Source: Ziziphus jujuba (Eukaryota; Streptophyta; Magnoliopsida; Rosales; Rhamnaceae). From it: 64,000 bases of DNA. Positions 12,370 to 23,479 of this stretch are shown one piece after another (the first letter of the stretch is position 1; every line of letters begins with the position of its first letter). The notes beneath the pieces are model-generated. The model had not been told where the DNA came from and made no database searches. It worked only from the letters and a program-made list of their open reading frames with translations. The position numbers and the translations under genes are program-made. The stretch is taken from NCBI RefSeq assembly GCF_031755915.1, contig NC_083390.1:24113001-24177000 (forward strand), in the 5' to 3' direction.

Positions 12370-13555
12370 CTAGGTAGAAAAATATAAAAAAGGGTAACAA
12401 GAAGAAAAAAAACGAAACTCCTCTGAAAGGTGACGTTTTGTTACAAAAGTATTATCTAGATCATATATTCGCGTACATCTTATTCAAAGAAAAGCCTTCA
12501 TTTTGATTCTATGTTATTATTAGCGAGTTTAACAGAAATATATACCTATACGCAAAGCGATTCTCTACTATCATCTTGAATAAAAAGTTTTCTCTATATT
12601 TGCAATATAACTCTACTCCACTAGCATTGGCATTACCTAAAGAATTGATGCTTCCAAAGATTTCCGGAACATGTCCCCATTTTCACACTCAGAAAAAAAT
12701 TACTTTGTAAGTTATTTGGGATACGTTAATAGAAACCACAAACTTAATATTTATTTAACTATATTAATTAAAAAGGCAAGCTCCTTATCTTTTTAATTTG
12801 GTTTTCTCTTTTATTAACAAATGTTGTTACAAATCATTCCCTACTAATTAAATTGAATGAAGATCTTAACAAAAAAAATATTTCTTTATTTTAGATTCTC
12901 TACTTGTAGCATTAAGATACTCAAAAAAGAAAAATCCTCTTTCCGAAAACGTTAAAAAGAAGAAAGAAAGAAACTCCCTTATCAGAGGTGTCTTTTTTCG
13001 TTTTGGTTTTTTTTTTTTTTTTTTTTTTTGGTTACAAAACTATCATCTAATGTGGAAACTTTTGAGATTTTCTTAGAAACCCTTCGTTTTGATATTATCC
13101 TTTTTACTAGCATTATCAAGTTTAAAAGCTAAGAAATTATCCCCCCCTCCCCCCCCCCCCCAAAAAAAAAAAAAAAAACTCGGTAAAAGTTTTTCTCTAT
13201 AAATTCAAATCTATGAAATCATCCATGTCTTACCTTCTTCTCCGATATGCTGGTTTGCTCCTTTCTTTTCTTTTTCTTTTGAATCAACAGCGAATGATTC
13301 AATCTCAAAATTGGGCCTCTGACTATTCAGTTGAAAGAGAGAGTCGGTTCAATGATTCATGTGTAGCAGTAGCAGAGTACAAGAGTGGTGCAGTGGGGTA
13401 AGCAGTGGTGCTTGCTTAGAGGTAACACCTATTAATGCTGATCAGCTACCTATAAGCTGCGAGCCACCGCACCGGCACCCACCTTGCCAATCACGCCCGT
13501 CACCATTAACAGTCCTCTACTCTTCGCTCCTCCTCGAGATCTTAAGTTCTTGTGG
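12173..13555. other. Intergenic, with a diverged direct repeat and one short signal-peptide-like frame
   Basis: About 12405-12530 and 12955-13125 are diverged direct copies (AGAAACTC...GGTTACAAAA...CTTCATTTTGAT/CTTCGTTTTGAT...), the second interrupted by poly(T). A (TA)n tract lies at 12342-12365 and C/A homopolymers at 13141-13178. A 62-codon frame at 13213-13401 (+) starts with a hydrophobic N-terminus (LLLSFLFLL) like a signal peptide. It may be the decayed start of a secreted or receptor gene, but nothing downstream supports a product. Confidence 0.45.
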
Positions 13556-13558
13556 GGG

Positions 13559-13840
13559 ATGCAATAGCCAAAAGTTGCTGCAATCCTTGTTTCAACCGAG
13601 GCTTTGTAGGGGTGCAATAACCAAAAGTTGCTGCAATCTTTGTTTCAACCGAGGCTTTGTACAAGTCCATAGTCTGCAAATTTAGCCCCCATATATGTAT
13701 ATATATATATATATCATATCCAAGAAGAATATTAGATGGTCTAAGATCTCTATGTATGAAAACTTTAATGGGGCTAATTAAAACCATGTAGATATTCGAC
13801 ACCTCTTGCAACATCTAAATGCTATGGAAAAGCCTTCTAA
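13559..13840 (-). pseudogene. TMK-type receptor kinase fragment, left arm of an inverted repeat
   Basis: Read on the minus strand, 13700-13800 encodes a kinase catalytic-loop motif HRDLRPSNILLG, and 13559-13665 encodes a piece ending SVETKIAATFGY, like the activation loop of TMK-family LRR receptor kinases (SIETR.AGTFGY in functional members). Between them lies a (TA)n tract. The activation-loop part is present twice in tandem (13559-13609 and 13612-13662, about 51 bases each). Frame breaks and the missing remainder of the kinase make it a non-functional fragment. It pairs with the plus-strand copy at 13871-14132. Confidence 0.7.
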
Positions 13841-14125
13841 GTCCATATTCAACTAGGGAGCGTCAATGGATTAGAAGACTTCCATAGCTTAATTTGGATG
13901 TTGCCAGAGGTGTTGAATATACATATACATGGTTTTAATTAGCCCCATTAAAGTTTTTATACATAGAGATCTTAAACCATCTAATATTCTTCTTGGATAT
14001 ATATATATATATATATATACATTTATGCGGGCTAAAGTTGTAGACTTCAGACTGGTACGCCTTGCTCCAGAAGGGAATGCCTCGATTGAGACAAGGGTTC
14101 CAGATACTTTTGGCTATCTTGTTTG
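13612..14125. repeat. Long inverted repeat (arms about 230-250 bp, loop about 30 bp)
   Basis: The left arm 13612-13840 is the reverse complement, with scattered changes, of the right arm 13871-14125; the loop is 13841-13870. The innermost match (TTCTAA against TTAGAA) and words such as GGGGCTAATTAAAACCATGT against its complement at 13930-13949 are easily seen. Both arms carry the same TMK kinase fragment. A transcript across this locus would fold into a long hairpin. Confidence 0.75.
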
Positions 14126-14132
14126 TTTCTAA
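13871..14132 (+). pseudogene. TMK-type receptor kinase fragment, right arm
   Basis: The plus strand encodes [12 protein letters not shown] (about 13961-13996), then a (TA)n tract in place of the next few codons, then [17 protein letters not shown] and an activation loop ending DTFGYL. The usual DFG of the Mg-binding loop reads DFR here, which would disable a kinase. Only about 65 codons of the domain are present before a stop, so it is a fragment. It matches the TMK family better than other receptor kinases by the VRLAPEG stretch. Confidence 0.75.
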
Positions 14133-15030
14133 TTTTCTATTTTCTATTTTTTTTATTGAATATTATTTTTTTTTATGTAAATAATGGAAATCAATGTATG
14201 TTTACAGTGAATTTTACTTAATTTTTTTATTTAAATTTATATTTCTAATCTTGCCTAGCCAATAAAAAATAAAAATATAATTTAAAAATACCAGCTCATT
14301 TATTCATTTTCTCTCCCTCTCTTTTGTGTTTGTGCTACTCCGTTAATGAATAAGGATTGCAAAACACCAGCTTTTTTATTCTCAATTTTCAATGGCCCCA
14401 TTTCAATACAATGTTAGAGAAACCCTAAATTCAACAAAACACATCCATCACCATGTATAAATATATATATATATATATATAGATATATAATTTTTTTTTT
14501 CCTTCTTAACAAACAAAATTTCACCGACTCTTAACCAGCAAAGAAATTTCACTGACTTGGCTACAAATAAAAGTAAAAGGAAATTGAGGTGAAGCCGTTG
14601 CCACATAGTGGCTGGAGGGTTTCTTTGATATTTAATAACGGGGCTCATTAAAAATTAAGAATAAAAAAGCTTGTATTTTGCAATTATCTCACGTGGGCAA
14701 GCGGTTTTCGTTTATTAACGGAGTGGCACAGTATAAAAGAGAGAGAAAAAAATGAATAATTGAGCTGGCATTTTTAAATGAGGTTTCAATTTTTAATTGG
14801 TGAGACAAAGTTGAAATTGAGTTTTGGAGATAGAAAATCCTTGCCCTAGTGAGGTTGAATAAGGTCATTTTACACTTTCAAATTCATTGATGATATATAT
14901 ATATATATATGTATATATGTAAAGGATGTCTACAATTTTTTCTTTTTATTTTTTATTATATATCAATGAATTCATGATCAAAAGAAAATTTTCCTTTTAG
15001 TAGAAAGAAATAATTAATGGAATATTACCC
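14130..15030 (+). repeat. Diverged repeat, copy 2 of 3150-3480, split by a MITE
   Basis: 14150-14245 and 14858-15003 match the two blocks of 3150-3480 in order and orientation. About 600 bases that hold the long-TIR element at 14280-14780 separate them, so the MITE entered this copy after the duplication or was lost from the other. Confidence 0.6.
14280..14780. mobile_element. Non-autonomous DNA transposon (MITE) with long terminal inverted repeats
   Basis: The left end (from about 14281, TTTAAAAATACCAGCTC) is the inverted copy of the right end (GAGCTGGCATTTTTAAA, ending about 14777). The match continues inward through CATTTATTCATTTT, CTACTCCGTTAAT and a GCTTTTTTATTCT block, so each inverted repeat is about 120-150 bases including a small insertion on the right. 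There is no coding sequence. The long TIRs suggest a Mutator-like MITE; I could not define a clean target-site duplication. Confidence 0.65.
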
Positions 15031-15149
15031 CCAAAAAAAAGAAGAAAATAATTAGAGCAAAAAAGAAATAAATAATTTAAGGAATATTACCAAAGAAAAA
15101 GAAGAAGAAGAAGAGGAAGAAGAAATCATTAGGAAAGACTTATCTTATC

Positions 15150-16165
15150 CTCTGAAAATAGTTTTTGAAAACTGATGGGCAAATAATATATTTTTGTTTT
15201 GAGAACAATTTTTGTTTTCAAAAACAAAAAATAATTTTTAAAACAAGTGACCAAACATATTTTTATCTTTTTCTCTCAATAGAAACTCATTAAATAACCT
15301 GTTTGATCATGTTTTCTATTTTTTATTTTCAAAATATAGAATGAAAATAGTTTTCTATTATTTTATTAAAATAATAAGTGTTTGACTAATTATATTTGAA
15401 AATAATTTTCGAAAACCAAAAACATACTTTTAGGGTTGGGGCACACGGTTTCGAGTTGTGCAGGATAAATTGTAATTTTTACTTTCATCTGTCAATGCTC
15501 AAGTACCAAATGTAGTGAACCAATATTCTTTTAATTTTTTTGAAAACTATGAAAAACATCTTTTTATTCTTTTATGTTTTCTGTTTTCTTTTCCATTTAT
15601 TCTTTTAAAATAGTTTTTGAAAACTAATGATCAAACAATATATTTTTGTTTTAAGAACAATTTTCTGTTTTAAAAAACGAAAAATAAATTTTAAAACAGA
15701 TGGCCAAATAGGTCCTAAAGGAAAATTTTCTGTTTGGTCATGTTTTCTATTTTTTGTTTTTTAAGCATTGTTTTCAAAATATAAAACAAAAATAGTTTTA
15801 TATTATTTTATGAAAATAATGAGTGTTTGACCAATTGTCTTTGAAAACAATTTTCAAAAATCAAAAACATACTTTTAAGGGCAATGCACGTTGTTTTAGG
15901 TTTTGCGGGGTAAATTGTCATTCTTATTCTCCTCTGTCAAAGCTCAAGTGACAAATGCAGTGAATCAACATACTTTTAATTTTTTTGAAAACTATGGAAA
16001 ACATCTTTTTTGTTTTTCATTTTCTTTCCATTTGTTTTCTGAAAATAGTTTTTGAAAATTGATGGCTTAACAATATATTTTTATTTTGATAACAATTTTC
16101 TGTTTTCCAAAACAAAAAACAGTTCTTAAAACAAGTGGCCAAATTATATCTTTTTCTCTCAGTAG
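15150..16165 (+). repeat. Tandem repeat, period about 437 bp, about 2.3 copies
   Basis: Block A (GTTTTTGAAAACTGATGG... at about 15160) recurs at about 15610 and 16045. Block B (CATGTTTTCTATTTTTT... at about 15308) recurs at about 15739, including the less repetitive stretch with TGTCAA(T/A)GCTCAAGT. The units are diverged by substitutions and small indels. The A and B blocks are also partly complementary to each other (AAAACA-rich against TGTTTT-rich), so the unit may derive from a fold-back element. Confidence 0.65.
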
Positions 16166-16248
16166 AAACTCATCTACTTTGCACTTATATATATATATAT
16201 ATATAATCCCAATACCACAATTTTATTAAAGTAGATTTGAATTAATTT

Positions 16249-16361
16249 ATGATCCAATTCATAATCAATCACTTAGGCCATGTGCATTTTCCATCAACAC
16301 GGTTTCATCTTTTATGTCACGAACGACAGAAATAAAAACAATCCAATAATTTATCGGATAG
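16249..16361 (+). repeat. 110-bp block shared with 6661-6783 (copy 2)
   Basis: Begins GATCCAATTCATAATCAATC and runs to about the AATTTATCGG stretch. Same orientation as copy 1 at 6661. Confidence 0.55.
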
Positions 16362-16539
16362 TGACTAATATTTAAGCCGTCAACCTTGAGCAATTGCTTA
16401 AAAAAGAAAGTTGAATTAGCAGTTTAACTAAAACAAAGAAGGAAGATGATGACACTTGCCAACTTTCGTTAACTAAACAAACTAGGCACAAAAGGGTACA
16501 TATATGCATTTGCCATGTAATTGTGGTCATTACCCTTGT

Positions 16540-17325
16540 CCATACATCAATGTAGACTTTGCACCCTACTACAAGAATGCTTCCCTTTTCTAGAAATCAG
16601 GAAAAATACTATAGTCCCAACAACCAATCTAATCATGAGCAACCCACCAACCATTGCAATGGCAAATCCAACAGCTACCCCTATCTCCAATTCCTCACCA
16701 TTACCAACGGAGGGAGAGTCCGTAGACGGGGGTGATCCAGTACAGTTGAACCACCAACACCACCACCATCATCACCGCCACCAGGAGTTTTCGGCCATAG
16801 AGGGGTCTCAATATCCTTACCAATATCTGAGTTCCCATTGGTCTTAACAATAACATTACTCCTAAAAGGTGGTACTTTACCATGAAGCCAATTATTCGAA
16901 ACATCAAGAAGACGAAGATGAGGAAGTGTTATAAGCTCTATTGGTATGCTACCAATGACATTAGTATCGACAAGGTTCAATGTTCTCAGGGTAGTAGCAA
17001 GCCTGGAAAAATTACCCATGTTACCAAAATTGATAAATGCAATGTTTTTATCAATGTTTTTTTCAATGCAAGTAATACCTCTCCCATTATCACAAGGTTC
17101 ATTTCCTATCCAAGAACTTGCAAAATCAGCTTGGTATCCCAAGCTTTCCACAATTGAAAACAAAATAGCAATACGTGTATCACAAGGAATTACACCGGGT
17201 GTTGGTGGAGTTGGTCCTGATCGTAGCATATTGTTTGTTCCATTAATGCTCTTCTTCAGAGCATCCATGCATGGCTGGTCCGTTGGACGACTGAGACGAG
17301 TACTCCACTGAAACAGAGACGACAA
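16540..17325 (-). pseudogene. TMK-like LRR receptor fragment, frameshifted, no kinase
   Basis: The minus-strand frame from 17325 encodes part of the ectodomain of a TMK-family receptor: a CDTRI...SLGYQADFASSW segment, the conserved GNEPCDN, two leucine-rich repeats (around LRTLNLVDTNVIGSIP and LRLLDVSNNWLHGKVP) and the juxtamembrane FRSNVIVKTNGNSDIGKD. It ends in a Gly/Asp-rich stretch. The frame as read stops at about 16681. A shift within the GGT-rich stretch near 16755 opens another frame that runs through a hydrophobic segment (VAVGFAIAMVGG and VVGTIVFFLI) and basic stop-transfer residues, then stops near 16540. The kinase domain is absent. The N-terminal LRR half expected for TMKs is also absent, so this is a truncated, broken copy, although a short membrane-anchored product cannot be ruled out. 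The 5' side (17450-17480) has a GA repeat. Confidence 0.75.
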
Positions 17326-20300
17326 GAAGAATAAACAAGCGGGTTAAAACCCTAGAACACCATAAACCCAGATGGGGTTGGAGTTCCTTCATTTGATTTT
17401 TCTTAGGAAAATTAATCAGCGAGAAAGCTTCTGTAAAACAGAAAGGGGAGAGCGAGAGAGAGAGAGAGAGAGTAAAAGAAAGAGAATTGGAAAAGAAAGG
17501 TAGAAGAAACTGCGGAGATGGTGGAAGTGAAAGTGGAATGGAAATTTAAAGGAAAAGGAAAGCTTAAGAGGGAAAAAAAAAAAATGTATTTATTTATTTA
17601 TTTATTTTTTCATGCGGGAGATAGTCACGCATATGAAACCTTGCCTTCTGAGATTTAGCTAGACGTGTGAGCTTTGAATACTTCGGTTTTGCTCATTGAA
17701 TATAGGATTTTTTCGGTATACAATATTGTATTGAAATAGATTGTATTGTAATGAATTGTATAATATCATATTATACAGTATTTGGTATTATAATGTATTA
17801 TATTATATTTTTTATTAAATAAAAATAAAATATCCAAATTTATATATTTTATTAGTATTTGTATTTTTTTCATAATTATTTTATTCAAGCAGGTTAATTA
17901 AAAACATTTATCCAATTAAAAAAAAAAAGAAAAAAAAAAGCTGCCGCATATCTCCATTAACATCACCAATCCAGCTTGGTTGGGCAAGGTGGAGGTATTT
18001 TTATATTTTATTTTTTTGGGTTAAACTTGGCTGAGCCGTGTCTTGCTGGGTGGGACTGAGATAGAATAAAGAAAGGACGGGGGCAACCATGTATTAGCTA
18101 ATACCAACTATTTCCTATGTATAAGTTATCCAGCTCCTCTTGTATTAAATTGGACCCCACGTATTAAGTTATCCAAGCCTTTTTTTTTTTTTTTTTTTTT
18201 TCCACCGAACATATAATTGGGATTAACTAATACAATACAAGCCTTTATACAATGTAATACTGCCCATCAAAAAGGACCATGGAGAAATGCAAAAAGAGAT
18301 ATCGGAATGCTCTCCAAGAATCTGAGAATATTTATTCCCGAGGATAATTAGCTTTCTAATAGTGTCCATGATCCCTTTAACCATATGACGTGGATTATTT
18401 TACTAGATGGCATTAAATGTATGAAAGGAGCTCAGAGCCATTCAGTACTTCGATTGTACTTAGAAATTTTTCCCAGATTCACATCCTTTGTCTATAATGT
18501 AAATGAGAACGATCGGTAATATTTGGTCCATAATCCTCCATGTATTCTCATATTTTTTTAACCAATCTAGTCTCTTTCTTCTCTTAACAACTCTTTGTTT
18601 TTCAAAACCACTGATTTCTCGTTGACACCTTCAGCCTCTGTAGGTTCCTACAGAGCATAGCCAAATGGGAAAATTTGTTAAATGACCCATCTGTTCCTTT
18701 GTTAATGCAGGAGATTTTTGCGAACCCAATTGTAATTTTCTTAATAAATGTCTTCGGTGGGCCACAACTCAACAATAAAATGACATGTGTTTAATTAAAA
18801 TGGATTGTTGAAATATTTTTTTAAAAAAATGTTACTCCCTAGCAGGTTTATCCAAGACTCCATTTGCTTTTGTTAAAAAGCATTTTACCAAATTAGTGCT
18901 AAAACTACTTAATTGCCACAAAGAATCTGATTCCAAAAAGTTAAAAAAGAAATTCAAAAAAAAAAAAAAGTTTATTCATTTAAATATTTTGTCAATATTT
19001 TACAAATCTTTTGAGTTCAGCATTTTGTCGAAATTGGAAACATTTATTATCTATAAAATTCTCTTATGTTAGCTAAGATTAAAATTTGTCAATCTGTAAT
19101 ATTTTGTAAGATGAGGTGTAATATAATATTTCATTCGATGCGTCAAAGTTTAGTAGGCAACTTATGAATAACTGCAAAGATTACCCGCCTCGTTAAGAAA
19201 AGGATAAGCGAGATAGATACATTAAAAGGTTCTTGAAATCTAATCCATTCGACAAGGCTTTTATTCCCCTTGAATTTATGTGCTTAATTGAGAAAAAAGC
19301 TTCACTATTATTGGACCCCCAAAAAAAAAAAAGGTTTGTCATTATTTTAAATGGCCAAGAGTCCCAATATTCTCTCACATGCTTTACAAGTAGGTTTTAA
19401 GCCACATTAATCAAAATTGAACCACGCAAGTTTCTTAGATAAAATTGGGAAAGATTTGGATTTGTGTCTTTCAAATGTTTAGCCTGAAATTGAATGCAAA
19501 CGCATTTTCTTACGTGAGGGTTTTTTTTTTCTTTTTTTTTTTTAGTGAAGTGAAAAAAAAAAAAAAAAAGCAACAACGCATAGAGTTAATTTTAATTCTT
19601 TCCTATAAAATGCTACATTTTTGGTAGTATGCACTCTTTTTGGTTCATTTGCGTATTATCAGTAGGTGCATGTGAAAGTTAAAAGAAAATATAATATAAT
19701 ATAATATAATATATTTGGGATTTTTGCATTTCTAATTTCAACTTATTAGCTAGTTATTCTGTATTTCTTTTGTTTTTTTAATAATGAATGGAACTTACGT
19801 AGGCATAAAATTTATATTTAGGAAGAGAAAAAAATTTTCCTTTTTTCTCTCTAATCTGTATTAATAGAGATTTACGACATGTTTTTTAAGTATTTACGAC
19901 ATGTTTTTAACTTAAAAAATTGAGCTATTATTATTATTGCTGTTGTTCCACTCTCTCTATATATATATATGTATATGTGTGTGTGTGTACATGTATATAT
20001 ATATATATATAGATATGCAGATTAATTCTTATATGTATTTAATCCTGAAAATCTAAACTTAAATTTGGGAAGTTTTTGAAAACTAAAAACATTCACGTGT
20101 AAGTTTTTAGGTTTTTGCTAATAATGTTTATTAAATTGATTAATCTGAACACTGAAAAAAAAAAAAAAAAAACAATTTTAGCAACATTAGAGTTATGTTG
20201 GAACTAAATTTTGCTCGGATATCAAATTGTTTAGGTAAAATCACTTTGTATTACATAAGGATTTTGCAGTACTTATATGCAAGCACGCATACAAGAATCA

Positions 20301-20510
20301 CAATCCATACCCATACATAATGACTTACGTACATACAACCAACGGCATCACACTCATATTATCTTTTTGGACAGAGAGTAACACACCTAGCACTCTACAC
20401 ACTTTTCTAACTTCAGTAGCTACCTCTTTCTCAAACTAACAAACACACTCACTTTAACTTGAGAGCTCACCCAAAACAGCAAACCACATATATATGTAGT
20501 TAGACCATTG
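17326..20510. other. Intergenic, AT-rich, possible fold-back element at 17705-18265
   Basis: No gene seen. 17715-17765 (GTATTGAAATAGATTGTATTG...) and the reverse complement of 18220-18260 are alike, suggesting a decayed MITE-like element of about 550 bases. Poly(T), (TA)n and (TG)n tracts lie at 18180-18200, 19509-19569 and 19956-20010. Short open frames here look random. Confidence 0.4.
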
Positions 20511-20514
20511 AAAT

Positions 20515-21340
20515 TAACCTTAAGAAAGGTTTCCAAAATTTCCCCATATGTCTAAAACTTTCCCAAATCTTTTTTTTTTTTTTTTGTTTTATTTTTTTTC
20601 CTCAAAACTTCCCTATATGTCTAAAAGATTTGGGGAACATTGTGAGAAAATTTGGCAACTTTTTCTACAAGCTAATTTGAATGGTCTAGCTACCTATATA
20701 TGTTTGAAGAAAACATATATGAATAATCTATTTTGAACTTTTGAGTTATAAATCTCAAAAAATTAAGGTTAAATTGAAAAACAAGAAATATTTTGGAAAC
20801 TTATTAACACTTGTTGAAATTTTAGAAACTTCCAAAATAATTTCAATTCAGTGGTCTAGCTACATATAATTCATCAAGAAAACATATAAGAATACATTAT
20901 TTTAAATTGGGAGTTCTAAATGTTAATATAATAGGGTAAAACTGAAAAATAAGAAAAGATTTTGGGAAATATATATATATATATATATTTTAAATAAGAA
21001 CTGGGGAAATTCAAGAAACCTTTTTAAAATTTCAATTCAATAGTCTAGCTACCAATATTTCTTCGAGAAAACAAATAAAAATACAATGTTTTAAACTTTA
21101 GAGTTTTAATGTCAGGAAAAAAAAAAAAAAGAAGGAGAAATTTTGAAATATAAAAAAAATTTGGAAAAAGTTTTAAACATTTGGAGGAATTTTGGAAAGC
21201 TTTCTAAAATTAAGTTAATTTCAATGATCTAACAACCCATATTTGTTAAAGAAAACATATATGAATACTTTATTTTAGAAAGGTTTGAAAATTTTTCCCA
21301 AGTGTTTAAAAGTTTCTGAAATAAGTTTTCATATATGTTT
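20515..21340 (+). repeat. Degenerate tandem repeat, period about 180 bp, about four units
   Basis: Each unit has GGTCTAGCTAC or a variant (about 20681, 20852, 21040, 21218), then AAGAAAACATAT, then a TATTTTAAA/TTTTGAA stretch. The outermost segments (about 20525 and 21280) share TTAGAAAGGTTT/AAGAAAGGTTT and CCCAA-type words. No coding potential is evident. Confidence 0.55.
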
Positions 21341-23475
21341 TCTTAAAAAGTATATGAACATTTGTTGCCAAAAATATATTATATGATATTTAATATTAAG
21401 GGTTTGTATAGGGCTGATTTAATTTGTGGTGTATCTAGAAGCTCTCGAATTTCAATTCGACGTCGCTTTTTCAGTTTTGAAGCCCAAGTGCATTCCTAAT
21501 GTGGCCCAGTGGTGATACCTTCTCCCTCAGTGGTCAATTATAAGGTTTTTCTTTTTTTTTTTTTTTTTTTTTTTTTGGGCACCAAGGAGGTAGATTCTGC
21601 CAATAGATTGAAATTTAAAAGCACACACACACAAAAAAAAAAATAAATAAATAAATAAAATAAAAAGGTTAGCAGTGCCATATGTAGATTTACACTCTAA
21701 AAGATATACTCTCTTGTCCTTGCGGTTTGTAGCTGAATTTGACAATTTGTGTTTGATGATTTTTGTTGTTTATTTATTTTTGCCTCAATTTCCAATCCAC
21801 ATTCACAACCTATTAGCTAGCTCTTGAGATTGGAGATATTTGTATATCTAATTCAGTGTGTAGAACTTTTTGCTGCTTATAACTTATTGTTAAAGTGTAA
21901 AGCCATTACACCATATATCTTCCTACTTCATGGAAAACAAGAACCTCAACCTTTAATGAAGGAAATTAACAAATATTTGCTGTTTGTTGAAAATACATAT
22001 TTCAAATTCCATCAGCTAATATATTCAATGAGATTAGAGACTGTATCAACTACTGCAATATCAGCAATCAAGTAATAACTACTGAAACTTGTAAGTTGAG
22101 ATGTAAATCCTCCAGAACAGCTAAATAGAAGCATTTTTTTTTTTGTTTGGTGATCAATCAGAGTGGTACAGCCAAGAGAGAAACAGATCTTACAAATAGC
22201 TCTGCAGAGAAATTACAATTTTGGAATGCAATGCTGTCTGTCATATGCTTTAAACATATTGTAAATTTCTGCATAAAAGAATCACTCTCTTAGATTGAAA
22301 CTGGTATAAATCCAATACTTTTTTAGTAATGTATACATGGTATTTTCATCACTTGAATGAATCAAGAAAGTCCATTATTTGGGAACTTAAACATGGGAAA
22401 TAAAATTGGTTATGCAGGTGATGCTGACTTCGATAAAACAGAGCCCCAATTTAATAATAGCAGTAAAAAGGAGGCAGCTCAAACCACAGCATTTTTTTTT
22501 TGAATAAGAATTGTTACCTCAAGATTTTAATGGTCGTCAAGAAGTGGTGGGAAACCAAAAAGATTGTTGCTAGTAAAATCATAATAAAACATGGCTTTCA
22601 AATTTGTTACTGCAATTGAGTATATACACGGAAATTAAATTTTATCATATGACAACTTAATAAAAGTAGCGAGGAAAAATTTTTTGTAACATATCTTCAA
22701 CAGCATAAGAAAAAGTTCACTCTAGGAATGCTTGGCTGTGCCACGAGGAAGAAGTGAAATAGTGGTATCAACTTTTACTACTCTTATTCCAGGAAAAAGA
22801 GAAAGTCAAGAATATTCAGTAGCTTTATTAATTATGAAATGTGAGCCATCTACAATAGCAGTGAGACCAATTTAACACTTTCAAGAGCAGTAGTCTAAAA
22901 TTCAAAATATTTTAGACACTGTAAAGTAAATTGAAGACCTTTTAGATGGGTTCCAACCTACCATAAAAGAATTAATAGCAAAACTATAAGAAACCTGTAA
23001 TTTTCGGGTGTATCTATATTCACAAGAAAATATACATATATATATATATAGAGAGAGAGAGATTTTGCAAAAAATCTAATAATAAAAATGAGAAAATTTT
23101 ATCATCAAAATTTAAGATAAAAATAAAAATTAAAAAACAAAAAGGTTTCAAATTAATAAAAGATTTCAAAGTTGGCTTGAAGAAAGAACATCGAAAGTGA
23201 AGATTGATGGAACGCACTACATGTACAATGCAGGTCAAGTGTATCATCCATCCTTTTTCTACATACCATGCAGTATCATTCTTCAACTCAGCTGGTGACT
23301 TACAAAGAAAGGCAAGAAGGTGTTGTAGATTATCTCTTTCGGCGCTTGAGAACGTGGTACATGGAGATTGAAAAGGACATTCAGTGCATTTGAAGATTGT
23401 AATATTTGTCGGTTTCAAGCACACATCCATTACAGGGGTCCAATGTACTAATCCCACCATTTCCCATGGAGTTGA
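21341..23475. other. Intergenic, including an unassigned open frame at 23020-23460 (-)
   Basis: Mostly AT-rich with poly(T) at 21550 and an A-rich stretch near 21640. The minus-strand frame 23020-23460 has about 110 codons of protein-like composition with several Cys, including TECPFQSPCTTF and ERDNLQHLLAFLCKSPAEL, before it runs into A/T-rich DNA. I do not recognise it. It could be a gene fragment captured beside the helicase array, or chance. A smaller plus frame at 21824-22075 is also unassigned. Confidence 0.35.
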
Positions 23476-23479
23476 ATAA

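Noticed and set aside
20515..21340. CRISPR-like array
   Set aside because: Units are long, diverged and without constant repeat/spacer structure; the genome is eukaryotic.
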